A DNA stretch of 44,310 bases. It comes from Methylobacterium sp. GXS13. GTDB lineage: Bacteria; Pseudomonadota; Alphaproteobacteria; Rhizobiales; Beijerinckiaceae. A program made the translations under genes and the position numbers. The notes beneath the pieces were generated by a model. The model worked only from the letters and a program-made list of their open reading frames with translations. It ran no database searches and had not been told where the DNA came from. The stretch's first letter is position 1; each line of letters begins with the position of its first letter. Shown here in pieces: positions 32,406 to 40,993 of the stretch. The DNA lies in the NCBI RefSeq assembly GCF_001455965.1, contig NZ_LKKO01000049.1, positions 1 through 44,310 on the forward strand. Reading direction: 5' to 3'.

Positions 32406-33105
32406 CCGTCCGTTCTCCTTCGCGTCGTGGGAGGGCTTGACGCTGCGCATCCTGCCGCTGTCTGGCGCCCTCGTTGCCCGGTCGCGCGCCCCCATCGGCG
32501 AACGACGAGGCGTTCTGCTGTGAGGCCTGCTGCTGGGAGCCGCCCGACCCGCCCGCATCGGCCGGCCGAGCCTGCGCGACGCTGACTTCGGCCGGATAGC
32601 CGCTGTTGCTCAGGAGGTCGGTGAGGATCCCCGTGTCCTTGTGCAGGAGCGCGGCGGTCTCCGGCTGCGAGGCGCGCAGATGCGTCTCGAGCTGGCCGTT
32701 CGAGAGCCGCATCTCCACGGTAACGACACCCAGATCCTCCGGCCGAAGCTGGATCTTGGGCATGCGCAGCGGTCCCGCGGGGACGGCGTTGGCCCCCGGA
32801 TCGGCGGGGAGCTGGCCCTGCGTGGCCGCCGCGCTCGCGCGTTCGAGTTCCTCCTTGATCGCTGTCGCGATCATCGGCAGGGATCCGCCGGGCAGGCTCG
32901 TGGCGATCCCGGTCCCATCATGCGGTCCTGCCGACGCTGCGGATTCCTCCGCACGCTCGCCGACAGCAGCAAGGACGGCCCGTTCGACACCCGACACGGC
33001 GCGGCCCTGCGCGGGTGCGATCGTCATCGGCGTCGCGGACGCGGCCTCCGCAGCGGCGGCCATGGCGATGGCGCGCCGCGGATCCGGCTCGGAGCGGATC
33101 TGGGA
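32365..33105 (-). pseudogene. fliK: fliK, 3' portion only (flagellar hook-length control)
   Basis: Roughly 247 codons of the C-terminal half of FliK remain. The hallmark hook-length domain reads KIQLRPEDLGVVTVEMRLSN and QLETHLRASQPETAALLHKD, followed by a Gln/Gly-rich tail ending GVYL. Family members in Rhizobiales are usually over 400 residues. The reading frame passes out of FliK at about 33105 into the antisense of fliG, so the 5' half is gone. FliK measures hook length and switches export specificity together with FlhB. A short in-frame protein could still be made, but without the N-terminal ruler part. Confidence 0.75.
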
Positions 33106-33741
33106 CTGGAGCATCCGCAGACCGCGGCCCTGATCCTGTCGAAGGTCAAGCCGGGCTGCGCCGCCAAGGTCATGGCCCAGCTGCCGGCGCCCCTGCGGAA
33201 CGGGGTCTTGCGCCGGATGCTGACGTTCAAGCCCATCGTCGATGGCACGATGAAGATGATCGAGCAGTCGATGCACGAAGACTTCATGATCAACCAGGCC
33301 CGCAATTCCGGTGCCGACACCCATGCGCGCATGGCCGACATCATCAACAAGATGGAGCGCCAGGGCATGGAAGAGGTCCTGGACAGCCTCGCGCAATCGC
33401 GTCCCAAGTCGGCGGAGATCCTGAAGAGCCTGCTGTTCACCTTCGACGACATCATCAACATGACGCCCCGGGCGCGCACGGCCCTGTTCGATCAGATCCC
33501 GCCCGACCGAATCATCCTGGCGCTGAAGGGCACCAGCGGCACCCTCCGCAACGTCGTGCTGGGCGCCATCACGGCCCGCACGCGACGCCTCGTGGAGCAC
33601 GAACTCGAAGGCGGCGAGCCGGCCGCCCAGCGCGATGTGCTCGAAGCGCGCCGCGCGATCACCGACCAGGCCCTGGAGATGGCCTCCCGCGGCGAGATCG
33701 AACTCAATCAAGCTGAGACGGAAGACACCTTCTTCAGCTGA
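33106..33741 (+). pseudogene. fliG: fliG, 3' portion only (flagellar motor switch)
   Basis: The frame holds 211 codons from the conserved EHPQT motif (LEHPQTAALILSKVKP) to the natural end DTFFS. It covers the middle and C-terminal domains: FTFDDIINMTPRARTALFDQ and IILALKGTSGTLRN, with the charged end-helix region SRGEIELNQ. In complete FliG proteins the EHPQT motif lies near residue 125, so the whole N-terminal domain, which binds FliF, is missing. Just before the motif the sequence turns into antisense fliK. The stop is 14 bases before flhB, the normal operon spacing. Confidence 0.8.
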
Positions 33742-33755
33742 ACGGATGGGGTGCG

Positions 33756-34820
33756 ATGTCGGACGAGGACAAGGAGAGCAAGACCGAGGCTGCGAGCGAG
33801 AAGAAGATCAGCGAGGCGCTGGAGAAGGGAAACGTCCCGTTCTCACGGGAAGCGACGATCTTCGCCTCGATCGGGGCGATCCTCATCATCCTCGTCTTCG
33901 TGGTCCGGGATCGCGGCGCCCTGTTCGTCCAGCAACTCGCCCTGCTCATTGAGCAGCCGCGGAACTTCGCGCTGGCCACCAGTCAGGACGCCGAGCAGCT
34001 CGTCGTGGCACTGGCCCTTGCGATGTGGCAGCTTCTGCTGCCCATGTTGGTGATCCTGATGGCGGCGGGTCTCGCCGCCTCGATATTCCAGAATGTGCCG
34101 CGCATCGCGGGCGAGCGCATCAGGCCGCAATGGTCTCGCATCTCGCCCGTCAGCGGGTGGAGCCGCATCTTCGGTCTTCAGGGATATAACGAATTTGGGA
34201 AAAGTATCCTCAAATTCCTGGCTATCGGCGGCGTCGTCTCTATGATTCTGCGCGCCGACCGACACGAGATCGTGAATATCATGTTCGAGGATCCGATCGG
34301 CCTTCCCGAATTGCTCTTGAGCTTGTCGGTCCGGCTGGTTTCGGCGGTCAGCGTGGCGACGATTGCTTTGGTGGCCGGTGATCTCGTCTGGACGCGCGTG
34401 AAGTGGCAGCGCGACTTGCGGATGTCGAAGCAGGATCTGAAGGACGAGTACAAGCAGACCGAGGGCAATCCGGCGGTGAAGGCCAAGCTGCGCTCGATCG
34501 CGCTGGATCGCGTGCGCAAGCAGATGATGGCGTCCGTGCCCCGGGCCACGATGATCCTGGCCAACCCGACGCATTACGCCATCGCGCTGCGCTACGATCA
34601 GGCCTAGAACGATGCCCCGATGGTGCTGGCCAAGGGCAAGGATCTGCTCGCCCTGCGCATCCGCGAGATCGCCGAGCAGCACCGGATCGAGATCGTGGTC
34701 GACAAGACCCTGGCTCGGGCGATGTACGACAATGTCGAGATCAACCAGGCGATCCCGGCGGAGTTCTACCGCGCGGTCGCCAACCTCCTCGTCTACGTGA
34801 TGACGCGCAAGAAGCGCTGA
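33756..34820 (+). pseudogene. flhB: flhB with an in-frame TAG after the NPTH cleavage site
   Basis: The frame encodes 283 residues of FlhB: an N-terminal MSDEDKESKTEAASEKKISE, four membrane segments, a linker with KWQRDLRMSKQDLKDEYKQT, and the self-cleavage site ILANPTHYAIALRY (N270-H273). A TAG at 34605-34607 follows 14 codons from the start of the site. Past it the same frame continues the normal FlhB C terminus (PMVLAKGKDLLALRIREIAE, then AIPAEFYRAVANLLVYVM) to a TGA at 34818. Without readthrough the cytoplasmic C-terminal domain, needed for export switching, is only about 13 residues. FlhB is part of the flagellar export gate. It follows the fliG remnant. Confidence 0.85.
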
Positions 34821-34881
34821 GCGCGCTGCCCGAAGGGAGACCGGTTCGGCGACGAGCGCGCGTCCGATCAAACGCGGATAG

Positions 34882-34912
34882 CCTCTCCCGATCGCAGCGC
34901 GATCGCGAGAGG
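34882..34912 (-). terminator. Hairpin after glcB
   Basis: CCTCTC and CGATCGC on the left arm pair with GCGATCG and GAGAGG on the right, with one C-C mismatch and a 3-base loop. It lies 31 bases beyond the glcB stop on the minus strand. No T run is seen, so termination strength is uncertain. Confidence 0.5.
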
Positions 34913-34942
34913 TTCCGGCGTGCCCCGTCGGAAGCCGAGGCG

Positions 34943-37090
34943 TCAGGCCTGGCCGCGCTTCGCCTCGCGACGGAAGCGGTGCAGGACGAACTCGGTGTAG
35001 CCGTTCGGCTGGGCCGCGCCCTCGAAGACCAGCGCCTCCGCGGCCCGGAAGGCCGGCCCGTCGAAATCCGGGCCCATCGGGCGGTATGCCGGATCGGCCG
35101 CGTTCTGGCGATCGACGATGCCGGCCATCCGGCGCAGGGCCTCGGCGACCTGGGCGCGGTCGACGATCCCGTGGCGGAGCCAGTTGGCGATGTGCTGGCT
35201 GGAGATGCGCAGGGTGGCGCGGTCCTCCATCAGCCCGACATCGTGGATGTCGGGCACCTTCGAGCAGCCGACGCCCTGGTCGATCCAGCGCACCACGTAG
35301 CCGAGGATGCCCTGGCAGTTGTTGTCGAGTTCCTCGCGGACGGCCTCCGGCGCGAACGCCTCCGTGGCGAGCGGCAGCGTCAGCATGGCGGCCCGGGTCG
35401 CGGGCGCCCGGTCGCGGAGCTCGGCCTGGCGGGCACGCACGTCGGTCCCGTGATAGTGGAGCGCGTGGAGCGTCGCCGCGGTCGGGGACGGGACCCAGGC
35501 GGTGTTGGCGCCGGCCGCCGGATGGTCGCCCTTGGCGGCGAGCATCGCCGCCATCCGGTCGGGGGCGGCCCACATGCCCTTGCCGATCTGCGCGTGGCCC
35601 GGCAGCCCGCAGGCGAGCCCGGCATCGACGTTGCCGTCCTCGTAGGCCCGGATCCAGGCGGTGGCCTTCATGGCCTCCTTGCGGACCACCGGGCCGGCCT
35701 CCATCGCGGAGTGGATCTCGTCGCCGGTCCGGTCGAGGAAGCCGGTGTTGATGAAGAATAGGCGGTCGGCAGCCGCCGCGATCGCGGCCCTGAGGTTCGC
35801 GCTGGTGCGTCGCTCCTCGTCCATCACACCGATCTTCAGGGTCCGCGGTGCCAGCCCGAGCAGCGCCTCGACCCGGACGAACAGCTCCACCGCGAACGCC
35901 ACCTCGTCGGGCCCGTGCAGCTTCGGCTTGACCATGTAGACCGAGCCGGCCCGGCTGTTGCGGATGGCGCCCGTCCCCTTGAGGTCGTGCAGGGCGATCA
36001 GCGCGGTGACCGCCGCGTCGAGCATCGTCTCGGGGATTTCTTCCCCGTCGAGGGTCACGGCGTCCGTGACCATATGGTGCCCGACATGGCGCACCAGCAT
36101 CAGCGACCGGCCCGGCAGGGTCAGGCTGCCGCCATCGGGGGCCGTGTAGGTCCGGTCCTCGGCGAGCCGGCGCTCGATGGTGCGGCCGCCCTTGGGCAGG
36201 CGGGCGACGAGGTCGCCGCGCATCAGCCCGAGCCAGCTCCGGTACACCGCGACCTTGTCGGCGGTGTCCACGGCGGCGACGGAATCCTCCATGTCCATGA
36301 TGGTCGAGAGGGCGGATTCCAGCACCACGTCGGCGATGCCGGCCGGGTCGGTGCGGCCGATCGGGCTGGTCCGGTCGATCCGGATCTCGATATGCAGGCC
36401 GTGGTGGCGCAGCAGGAGGATCTCCGGCGCCTGCGCGGCGCCGGTGAAGCCTGCCAGCGCGGCGCCGTCCTGCAGGGCGGCGCTGCGGCCGCCGCCGAGA
36501 TCGACGGCGAGCGCGCCCGCGGTCACGGCAAAACCCGTGGCCTCGGCCCAGGTACCCCCGGCCAGGGGCACGGCCGTATCCAGGAACGCCTTGGTCCGGG
36601 CGACCACCGCGGCGGCGCGGGCCGGGTTGAAGGCCTGCCCCGGGGCCAGTTCGCCGTCCTGCGGGATCGCGTCGGTGCCGTAGAGCGCGTCGTAGAGGCT
36701 GCCCCAGCGGGCGTTGGCGGCGTTGAGCGCGTAGCGCGCGTTGGAGATCGGCACCACGAGCTGCGGGCCGGCGATCTCGGCGATCTCGGCGTCCACATCC
36801 GTGGTGGTGACCCGCACCGCCTCCGGCTCCGGCTGCAGATAGCCGATCTCCGCCAGGAACGCCGCGTAGGCGGCCGGATCGTGCGGCACGCCCCGGCGGT
36901 CGCGATGCCAGGAATCGATATCGGCCTGGAGCCCGTCGCGCCGGTCGAGCAGGGCCCGGTTGCGCGGCGCGAGATCCCGGAGGATCGCGGCGAAGCCCGA
37001 CCAGAACGCGTCCGCGCTCAAGCCCGTCCCGGGCAAAGCCTCCTCGGACAGGAAGCGGCGGAGGTCTTCGGCAACGACGAGGCCCGACAT
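34943..37090 (-). CDS. glcB: Malate synthase G
   Basis: This 715-residue enzyme matches malate synthase G in length (about 720) and in landmarks: HHGLHIEIRIDRTSPIGRTD, the metal/catalytic region LSTIMDMEDSVAAVD, KGTGAIRNSRAGSVYMVKPK, GVMDEERRTSANLR, FINTGFLDRTGDEIHSAME, WVPSPTAATLHALHYH and LDNNCQGILGYVVRWID. It condenses glyoxylate with acetyl-CoA to malate in the cytoplasm, serving the glyoxylate route and glycolate use. The ATG at 37090 follows GGGGATCGCC; the frame is open to 37972 but that part overlaps the LysR gene. A divergent LysR gene 156 bases away is a candidate regulator. Confidence 0.95.
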   Translation of the reverse strand: MSGLVVAEDLRRFLSEEALPGTGLSADAFWSGFAAILRDLAPRNRALLDRRDGLQADIDSWHRDRRGVPHDPAAYAAFLAEIGYLQPEPEAVRVTTTDVDAEIAEIAGPQLVVPISNARYALNAANARWGSLYDALYGTDAIPQDGELAPGQAFNPARAAAVVARTKAFLDTAVPLAGGTWAEATGFAVTAGALAVDLGGGRSAALQDGAALAGFTGAAQAPEILLLRHHGLHIEIRIDRTSPIGRTDPAGIADVVLESALSTIMDMEDSVAAVDTADKVAVYRSWLGLMRGDLVARLPKGGRTIERRLAEDRTYTAPDGGSLTLPGRSLMLVRHVGHHMVTDAVTLDGEEIPETMLDAAVTALIALHDLKGTGAIRNSRAGSVYMVKPKLHGPDEVAFAVELFVRVEALLGLAPRTLKIGVMDEERRTSANLRAAIAAAADRLFFINTGFLDRTGDEIHSAMEAGPVVRKEAMKATAWIRAYEDGNVDAGLACGLPGHAQIGKGMWAAPDRMAAMLAAKGDHPAAGANTAWVPSPTAATLHALHYHGTDVRARQAELRDRAPATRAAMLTLPLATEAFAPEAVREELDNNCQGILGYVVRWIDQGVGCSKVPDIHDVGLMEDRATLRISSQHIANWLRHGIVDRAQVAEALRRMAGIVDRQNAADPAYRPMGPDFDGPAFRAAEALVFEGAAQPNGYTEFVLHRFRREAKRGQA

Positions 37091-37246
37091 GGCGATCCCC
37101 TGGGCTGGCGCGCGCTGTTGAGAAAAACTTGAGCGGCGCGTGAAGATTCTTTGATGGCCCAGCGATAGAGCCCTTGGCTCCCGCGAAAAAGGCGCCAAAA
37201 GGGATTTGATTCTTTCCGCGGCGTTGAGAATGTCGGCCCCACCGCC

Positions 37247-38146
37247 ATGCAAGATCACAGCGATCTGGAGATTTTCGCCCGGGTGGTCCGGGCCGGCAGC
37301 CTGACCCAGGCCGGGTCCGAGCTCGGCCTGTCGGTGGCGGTGGTCTCGAAGCGGCTGAAGCGGCTGGAGGAGCGCCTTTCCGTGCGGCTGCTCCACCGGA
37401 CCACGCGGCGGGTGGCGCCCACCGATGTGGGCCAGGAATTCTTTCAGCGGATCGCCCCGATCGTCGACGCCATCGCGGAGGCCGAGACCCTGGTGTCGCA
37501 GCGGGCCTCCCGGGCGCGGGGGACGCTGCGGGTGACGGCGCCGAGCTCGTTCGGGCGGCTGCACATCGTCCCGCACCTGCGGGCCTTCTTCGCGCTCCAT
37601 CCCGACCTCGTCCTGAACCTGGAGCTCAGCGACGATTTCGAGCCGATCGTCGAGCGCGGCTACGATCTCGCGATCCGGGTCGGCACCCTGGAGAGTTCCG
37701 GGCTCACCGCCGTGCGCCTCGCCCCGGTGCGGCGGGTCCTCTGCGCGCGGCCCAGCTATCTCGACGCGGCTGGGCGTCCCGCCGGCCCGGACGATCTGCG
37801 CGGCCATGTCTGCCTGGCCACCGAGAACCAGAACCCGTGGCGCCTGGTCGGGCCGGACGGGCCCTGCACGGTGAGCGCCGCCGGGCCCCTGCGGACCCAT
37901 TCCAACGAGGTGGTGCGCGAGGCGGTGATCGGTGGCCTCGGCATCGCGCTCCGCTCCACCTGGGACGTGCACGCGGAACTGCGCAGCGGCCTGCTGGAAG
38001 TGGTGCTGCCCGCCTACACGGCCGCTTCCCAGGCGGGCATCTATGCGGTCTATCCGAGCCGGGCCTTCGTCCCGGCCAAGACCCGGGCCTTCATCGAATT
38101 CCTGAAGCGCTCCTACCGGTCGAGCGCCGCCTGGCCGGAGCCGTGA
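37247..38146 (+). CDS. LysR-family transcriptional regulator
   Basis: The 299-residue regulator has an N-terminal winged HTH (FARVVRAGSLTQAGSELGLS and VAVVSKRLKRLEERLSVRLL, then HRTTRRVAPTDVGQEFFQR) and a substrate-binding domain from about residue 90 (LRVTAPSSFGRLHIVPHL to the end). It is divergent from glcB, the usual arrangement of a LysR regulator and its target, with a 156-base shared promoter region. The effector is not known. Its ATG at 37247 opens directly on the HTH. Confidence 0.88.
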   Translation: MQDHSDLEIFARVVRAGSLTQAGSELGLSVAVVSKRLKRLEERLSVRLLHRTTRRVAPTDVGQEFFQRIAPIVDAIAEAETLVSQRASRARGTLRVTAPSSFGRLHIVPHLRAFFALHPDLVLNLELSDDFEPIVERGYDLAIRVGTLESSGLTAVRLAPVRRVLCARPSYLDAAGRPAGPDDLRGHVCLATENQNPWRLVGPDGPCTVSAAGPLRTHSNEVVREAVIGGLGIALRSTWDVHAELRSGLLEVVLPAYTAASQAGIYAVYPSRAFVPAKTRAFIEFLKRSYRSSAAWPEP

Positions 38147-38210
38147 GGCGCCCTGCCCGGCTCAGCGGCGGGGGACCGAATTCGTGCGACGCCGGATGTG
38201 ACGCAGGTCC

Positions 38211-38310
38211 CCTCTCCAGTGCGGGCTAAGATGTTCACATATCGCTGCCGAATGTGGGCCAAGGTTAACCCCAAGCGCCCTCCCTCCCCCGCAGAGGGGG
38301 GAGGGAGGGC
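38211..38310. repeat. Composite intergenic repeat, copy B
   Basis: The first 35 bases (core GATGTTCACATATCGC) match 24825-24859 at 31 of 35 positions. A perfect 14-bp hairpin follows: GCCCTCCCTCCCCC at 38277-38290 with GGGGGAGGGAGGGC at 38297-38310. It lies between the convergent LysR and aldolase genes. No gene is seen in 38147-38450. Confidence 0.75.
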
Positions 38311-38450
38311 GTGTGTTGGTCTCGAAGAGACTCTTTTACAGTCGAGAACCGTCCGGACCGTGCTTTTCCTTCCACAAGGGGGAGATGAGCACGTTCCACC
38401 CAGCCCGGTTGACGACATCCCCTGCTCTCACCCCGCCATCCGTAGCCGGC

Positions 38451-39239
38451 TCACTGCGCGAAGTCGGGATCCGTGCGGGCCAGCATCCGCTTGAACGCCG
38501 CCCATTCGTTGTCGGGGGCGCCCTGGACCGCGATGCGATCGTAGCCGGCTGCGTATTGCCCCGCGGTCTTGCTTGCGATGGCGGCGGAGGGGCGGGTGAT
38601 CGGTGCGCCGGCGGCCTGGATCGCCAGCTGCGCCCGGCATGAGCGCTCTAGGTTGTGCATCAGCTTGAACGCCTCGCCGACCGACCGGCCGCAGGTCAGC
38701 AGCCCGTGGTTGCGTAGGACCATGACCGGCTTGTCGCCGAGATCCGCCACCAGCCGCGCCCGCTCGTCGAGGTCGAGGGCGATCCCCTCATAGGCGTGAT
38801 AAGCGAGCCGGCCGGCGAACTGCATCGACCATTGGTTCAGGGCGAGCAGCCCCTCCTCCTGGCACGAGACCGCGACCCCCGCGACCGTGTGGGTGTGCAG
38901 CACGCAGATCGCGTCGTGGCGCGCGGCGTGGATGGCGCTGTGGATCGTGAAGCCGGCCGGGTTGATGCCGAGCCCCATCGGATCCTCGAGCACGCGCCCG
39001 TCGATATCGACGGTGACGAGATTCTGGGGCGTCACCTCCTCGAAGCGCAGCCCGTAGGGATTGATCAGGAACCGATGGCCCTCCCCCGGCAGCCGCGCCG
39101 AGATGTGGGTGTAGATGCTGTCGTCGAGGCCGAGCCGGTGGATCAGCCGGTAGGCCGCCGCTAGGTCGAACCGCATCGCCTGGATCGCGGCGGGGTTGGC
39201 CTCTTGGTCCGGGGCGCTGGAATGGGCGGCTGCGATCAT
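38451..39239 (-). CDS. Class II aldolase/adducin family protein
   Basis: The 262-residue protein has the class II aldolase fold: DLAAAYRLIHRLGLDDSIYT and HISARLPG near the start, FTIHSAIHAARHDAICVLHT followed by HTVAGVAVS (the metal-binding HTH histidines), and VMVLRNHGLLTCGRSVGEAF with the third histidine. It probably binds a divalent metal and cleaves or epimerises a small sugar-phosphate-like compound in the cytoplasm; close relatives are of uncertain substrate. The ATG at 39239 follows AGGAG at good spacing. No pathway partner is adjacent. Confidence 0.85.
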   Translation of the reverse strand: MIAAAHSSAPDQEANPAAIQAMRFDLAAAYRLIHRLGLDDSIYTHISARLPGEGHRFLINPYGLRFEEVTPQNLVTVDIDGRVLEDPMGLGINPAGFTIHSAIHAARHDAICVLHTHTVAGVAVSCQEEGLLALNQWSMQFAGRLAYHAYEGIALDLDERARLVADLGDKPVMVLRNHGLLTCGRSVGEAFKLMHNLERSCRAQLAIQAAGAPITRPSAAIASKTAGQYAAGYDRIAVQGAPDNEWAAFKRMLARTDPDFAQ

Positions 39240-39385
39240 GCGACGGCTCCTGGCTTGGTGAGCGAGATCGCCGACAGGGTGCACCAGGGGCCGCTGGCCG
39301 GCAATGCGTCGGCGCCGATCGAGGGAATCCGGGATTCACAAGGTCCTGGACCTTGTGCGGGTCCAGGGCGGAGCCCTGGTTCATC

Positions 39386-39433
39386 GGGGCTCCGCCCCGA
39401 ACCCCGCCAAAGGGCTCGCCGTTTGGGAACCCC
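39386..39433. repeat. Dispersed GC-rich intergenic repeat, copy B
   Basis: This repeats the unit at 18656-18703 (GGGGCTCCGCCCCGAACCCC, then GCCAAAGGGCT) with small changes. It is not coding. It lies upstream of the aldolase gene rather than after a gene, so it is not simply a terminator. Confidence 0.75.
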
Positions 39434-39449
39434 TTCCCCGGTCCGTCCC

Positions 39450-39472
39450 TTGACAATGTTCCTATTTTGTGC
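39450..39472 (+). promoter_or_regulatory. Possible LexA-like site overlapping a TTGACA box
   Basis: TTGACA at 39450-39455 is followed by GTTC-N7-GTGC (39458-39472). The alphaproteobacterial SOS box is GTTC-N7-GTTC, so the second half differs at one base. It lies about 185 bases before a small frame at 39652. Whether LexA binds is unknown. Confidence 0.3.
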
Positions 39473-39475
39473 TCA

Positions 39476-40063
39476 TGGTCTCTCGCCCGCCGCGACGCGT
39501 CGTGAGACGTCTCGGGGCGCCCATCCGGTCAGCCGCCGGGTCGGCGGCGGTGGGCCGGTGCCTGCGTCTGCCGTCGGCTGCGGCAGGCCCGGGCGCGGGA
39601 ACGCGACACCCCCCGGCTCGGGCTGGGCGGCGGCCGGCGGAGGAAATGCCAATGGCCGTTCAGAGGCCTGAGGGCGACCCTGTACGGGGCGGTGCGGCGG
39701 TTCTGCGGCGCCCTCTACTACGAGGGGGCGTGCGACGAAGGCTCGCTCGGAAGCGCTGAGGGGCGATGAGCACCTCGGGACTGGAACTTAGCGCAGGCGG
39801 GTTCCCGCGTGACGGACATCGGACGAAAAAACGGATCTGAATGCGCGGCCGGCCGGTTGGCGGCAGCGCCTTCGATCCGCGGGACGCCGGGAAGCCGGCT
39901 CTTTGTGCAACGTTGCGTTCAGGCTTCGCGGCGTCCCGCGTCACCCCGGTTGCGACTGGGTGTTTGGGCCATGCTCCCGGCGGGTTGCCGCGTGGGGTCG
40001 ATGACGCGTGTCCGGATGCGGCAGCGCGCAAGGAACGGGACACCGTGCCGGGACGCTCCGCGA
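39476..40063. other. Gene-poor stretch with one doubtful small frame
   Basis: A 35-codon, arginine-rich frame starts at the ATG at 39652 with GGAGG upstream (39638-39642). In the next frame the same bases read TLYGAVRRFCGALYYEGACD, which looks more protein-like but has no start, so a frameshifted small gene is possible. Nothing is recognisable from 39760 to 40063. Confidence 0.35.
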
Positions 40064-40771
40064 TCAGGCCACGGCGTCGAGACGCACCGTGCCCGCGTGC
40101 AGGAAGCACGCCTTGGTGAAGAGGCTCAGATCCACCGGGTTCGGCAGACGGATATCGGAGAGCTGCGGCACGGGCCGGTTCGCGGGGTCGAAGGCGCGGT
40201 CGATCTGGGAGAGCGCCACTACGATCGCCGATGTGTCGCGCGCCAGGGTCTTGAGGTCCCGCACTTGAACGTCGAGTTCGGGATTGCTGCGCTTCTGGTC
40301 CAGGATCTGGAGATAGTCGATCACCACGAAGCTGCCGCCGCGACCGTCCTGAACCCGGTCCGCGATGTAGCGCGCGCAGATCCGGTCCGAGGTATCGACA
40401 ATCAGCGGGATCGGCGCGCCCTCCCCGCGCAGGGAGCGGATCCGGGCCTGTACGGCGGCCTCGCTCGATTCGAGGCTGAAGAAGAAGCTGCGGCACTTAG
40501 CCTGCGCCGCTCCAAGGGCGAGGCCCAGACCCAGAAGCGTCTTGCCATGCCCGGGGCGTGCACCGAGCAGAACCAAGTCGCCGGGACTGAGAGCCGCAAA
40601 GATCCGCTGCGTCGGGCGCGATGCGGGGTGCGACCCGGACAGATAGCTCCAGCTCCGGTAGCCCTCCCGTTGGGCGATCCGGTCGAGGGCGTGGTGGAGC
40701 GGCGCGTTCGACCCGCGCGCAAGCAGCTTGGCTTGGCGCCTGAGCCGGAAAATGGGAGCGGACAGAGTCAT
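40064..40771 (-). CDS. Orphan DnaB-like RecA-fold ATPase
   Basis: This 235-residue protein is only the ATPase core of a DnaB-like helicase. A short N-terminal segment (FRLRRQAKLLARGSNAPLHH, ALDRIAQREGYRSWSYLSG) is followed by Walker A LLGARPGHGKTLLGLGLALG, FFFSLESSEAAVQARI, Walker B SFVVIDYLQIL, and SAIVVALSQIDRAF plus PQLSDIRLPN as in DnaB motif H4 regions. The N-terminal primase-interacting domain is absent. The short length and absence of nearby replication genes suggest a non-replicative role. GAGGAGGTCCTTGC precedes the ATG. The N-terminal segment is not part of classical DnaB. Confidence 0.75.
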   Translation of the reverse strand: MTLSAPIFRLRRQAKLLARGSNAPLHHALDRIAQREGYRSWSYLSGSHPASRPTQRIFAALSPGDLVLLGARPGHGKTLLGLGLALGAAQAKCRSFFFSLESSEAAVQARIRSLRGEGAPIPLIVDTSDRICARYIADRVQDGRGGSFVVIDYLQILDQKRSNPELDVQVRDLKTLARDTSAIVVALSQIDRAFDPANRPVPQLSDIRLPNPVDLSLFTKACFLHAGTVRLDAVA

Positions 40772-40993
40772 GCAAGGACCTCCTCGTCCGAGCGATATCC
40801 GCAATCCCTCCTGATGCGTGCTCGAACGGAGTCGGCGCAATGCGTGGAAGGCCCTGCATGGGAGATGCTTCCCCGATTCGGAGGGGGGCGGCATGGGCCG
40901 TGCCGTCTTGTGATACTGCGCAACCGCGTAGCCGAAGGCAAGCGGACCACGACCGGCCGCGCGGGCGATCGGCGCCTGTTCGCCAGCCCCTGC

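Noticed and set aside
34943..37972. A 1009-codon reading of malate synthase extended into the LysR gene
   Set aside because: The extra 294 codons overlap LysR in antisense; the family start, with a ribosome site, is at 37090.
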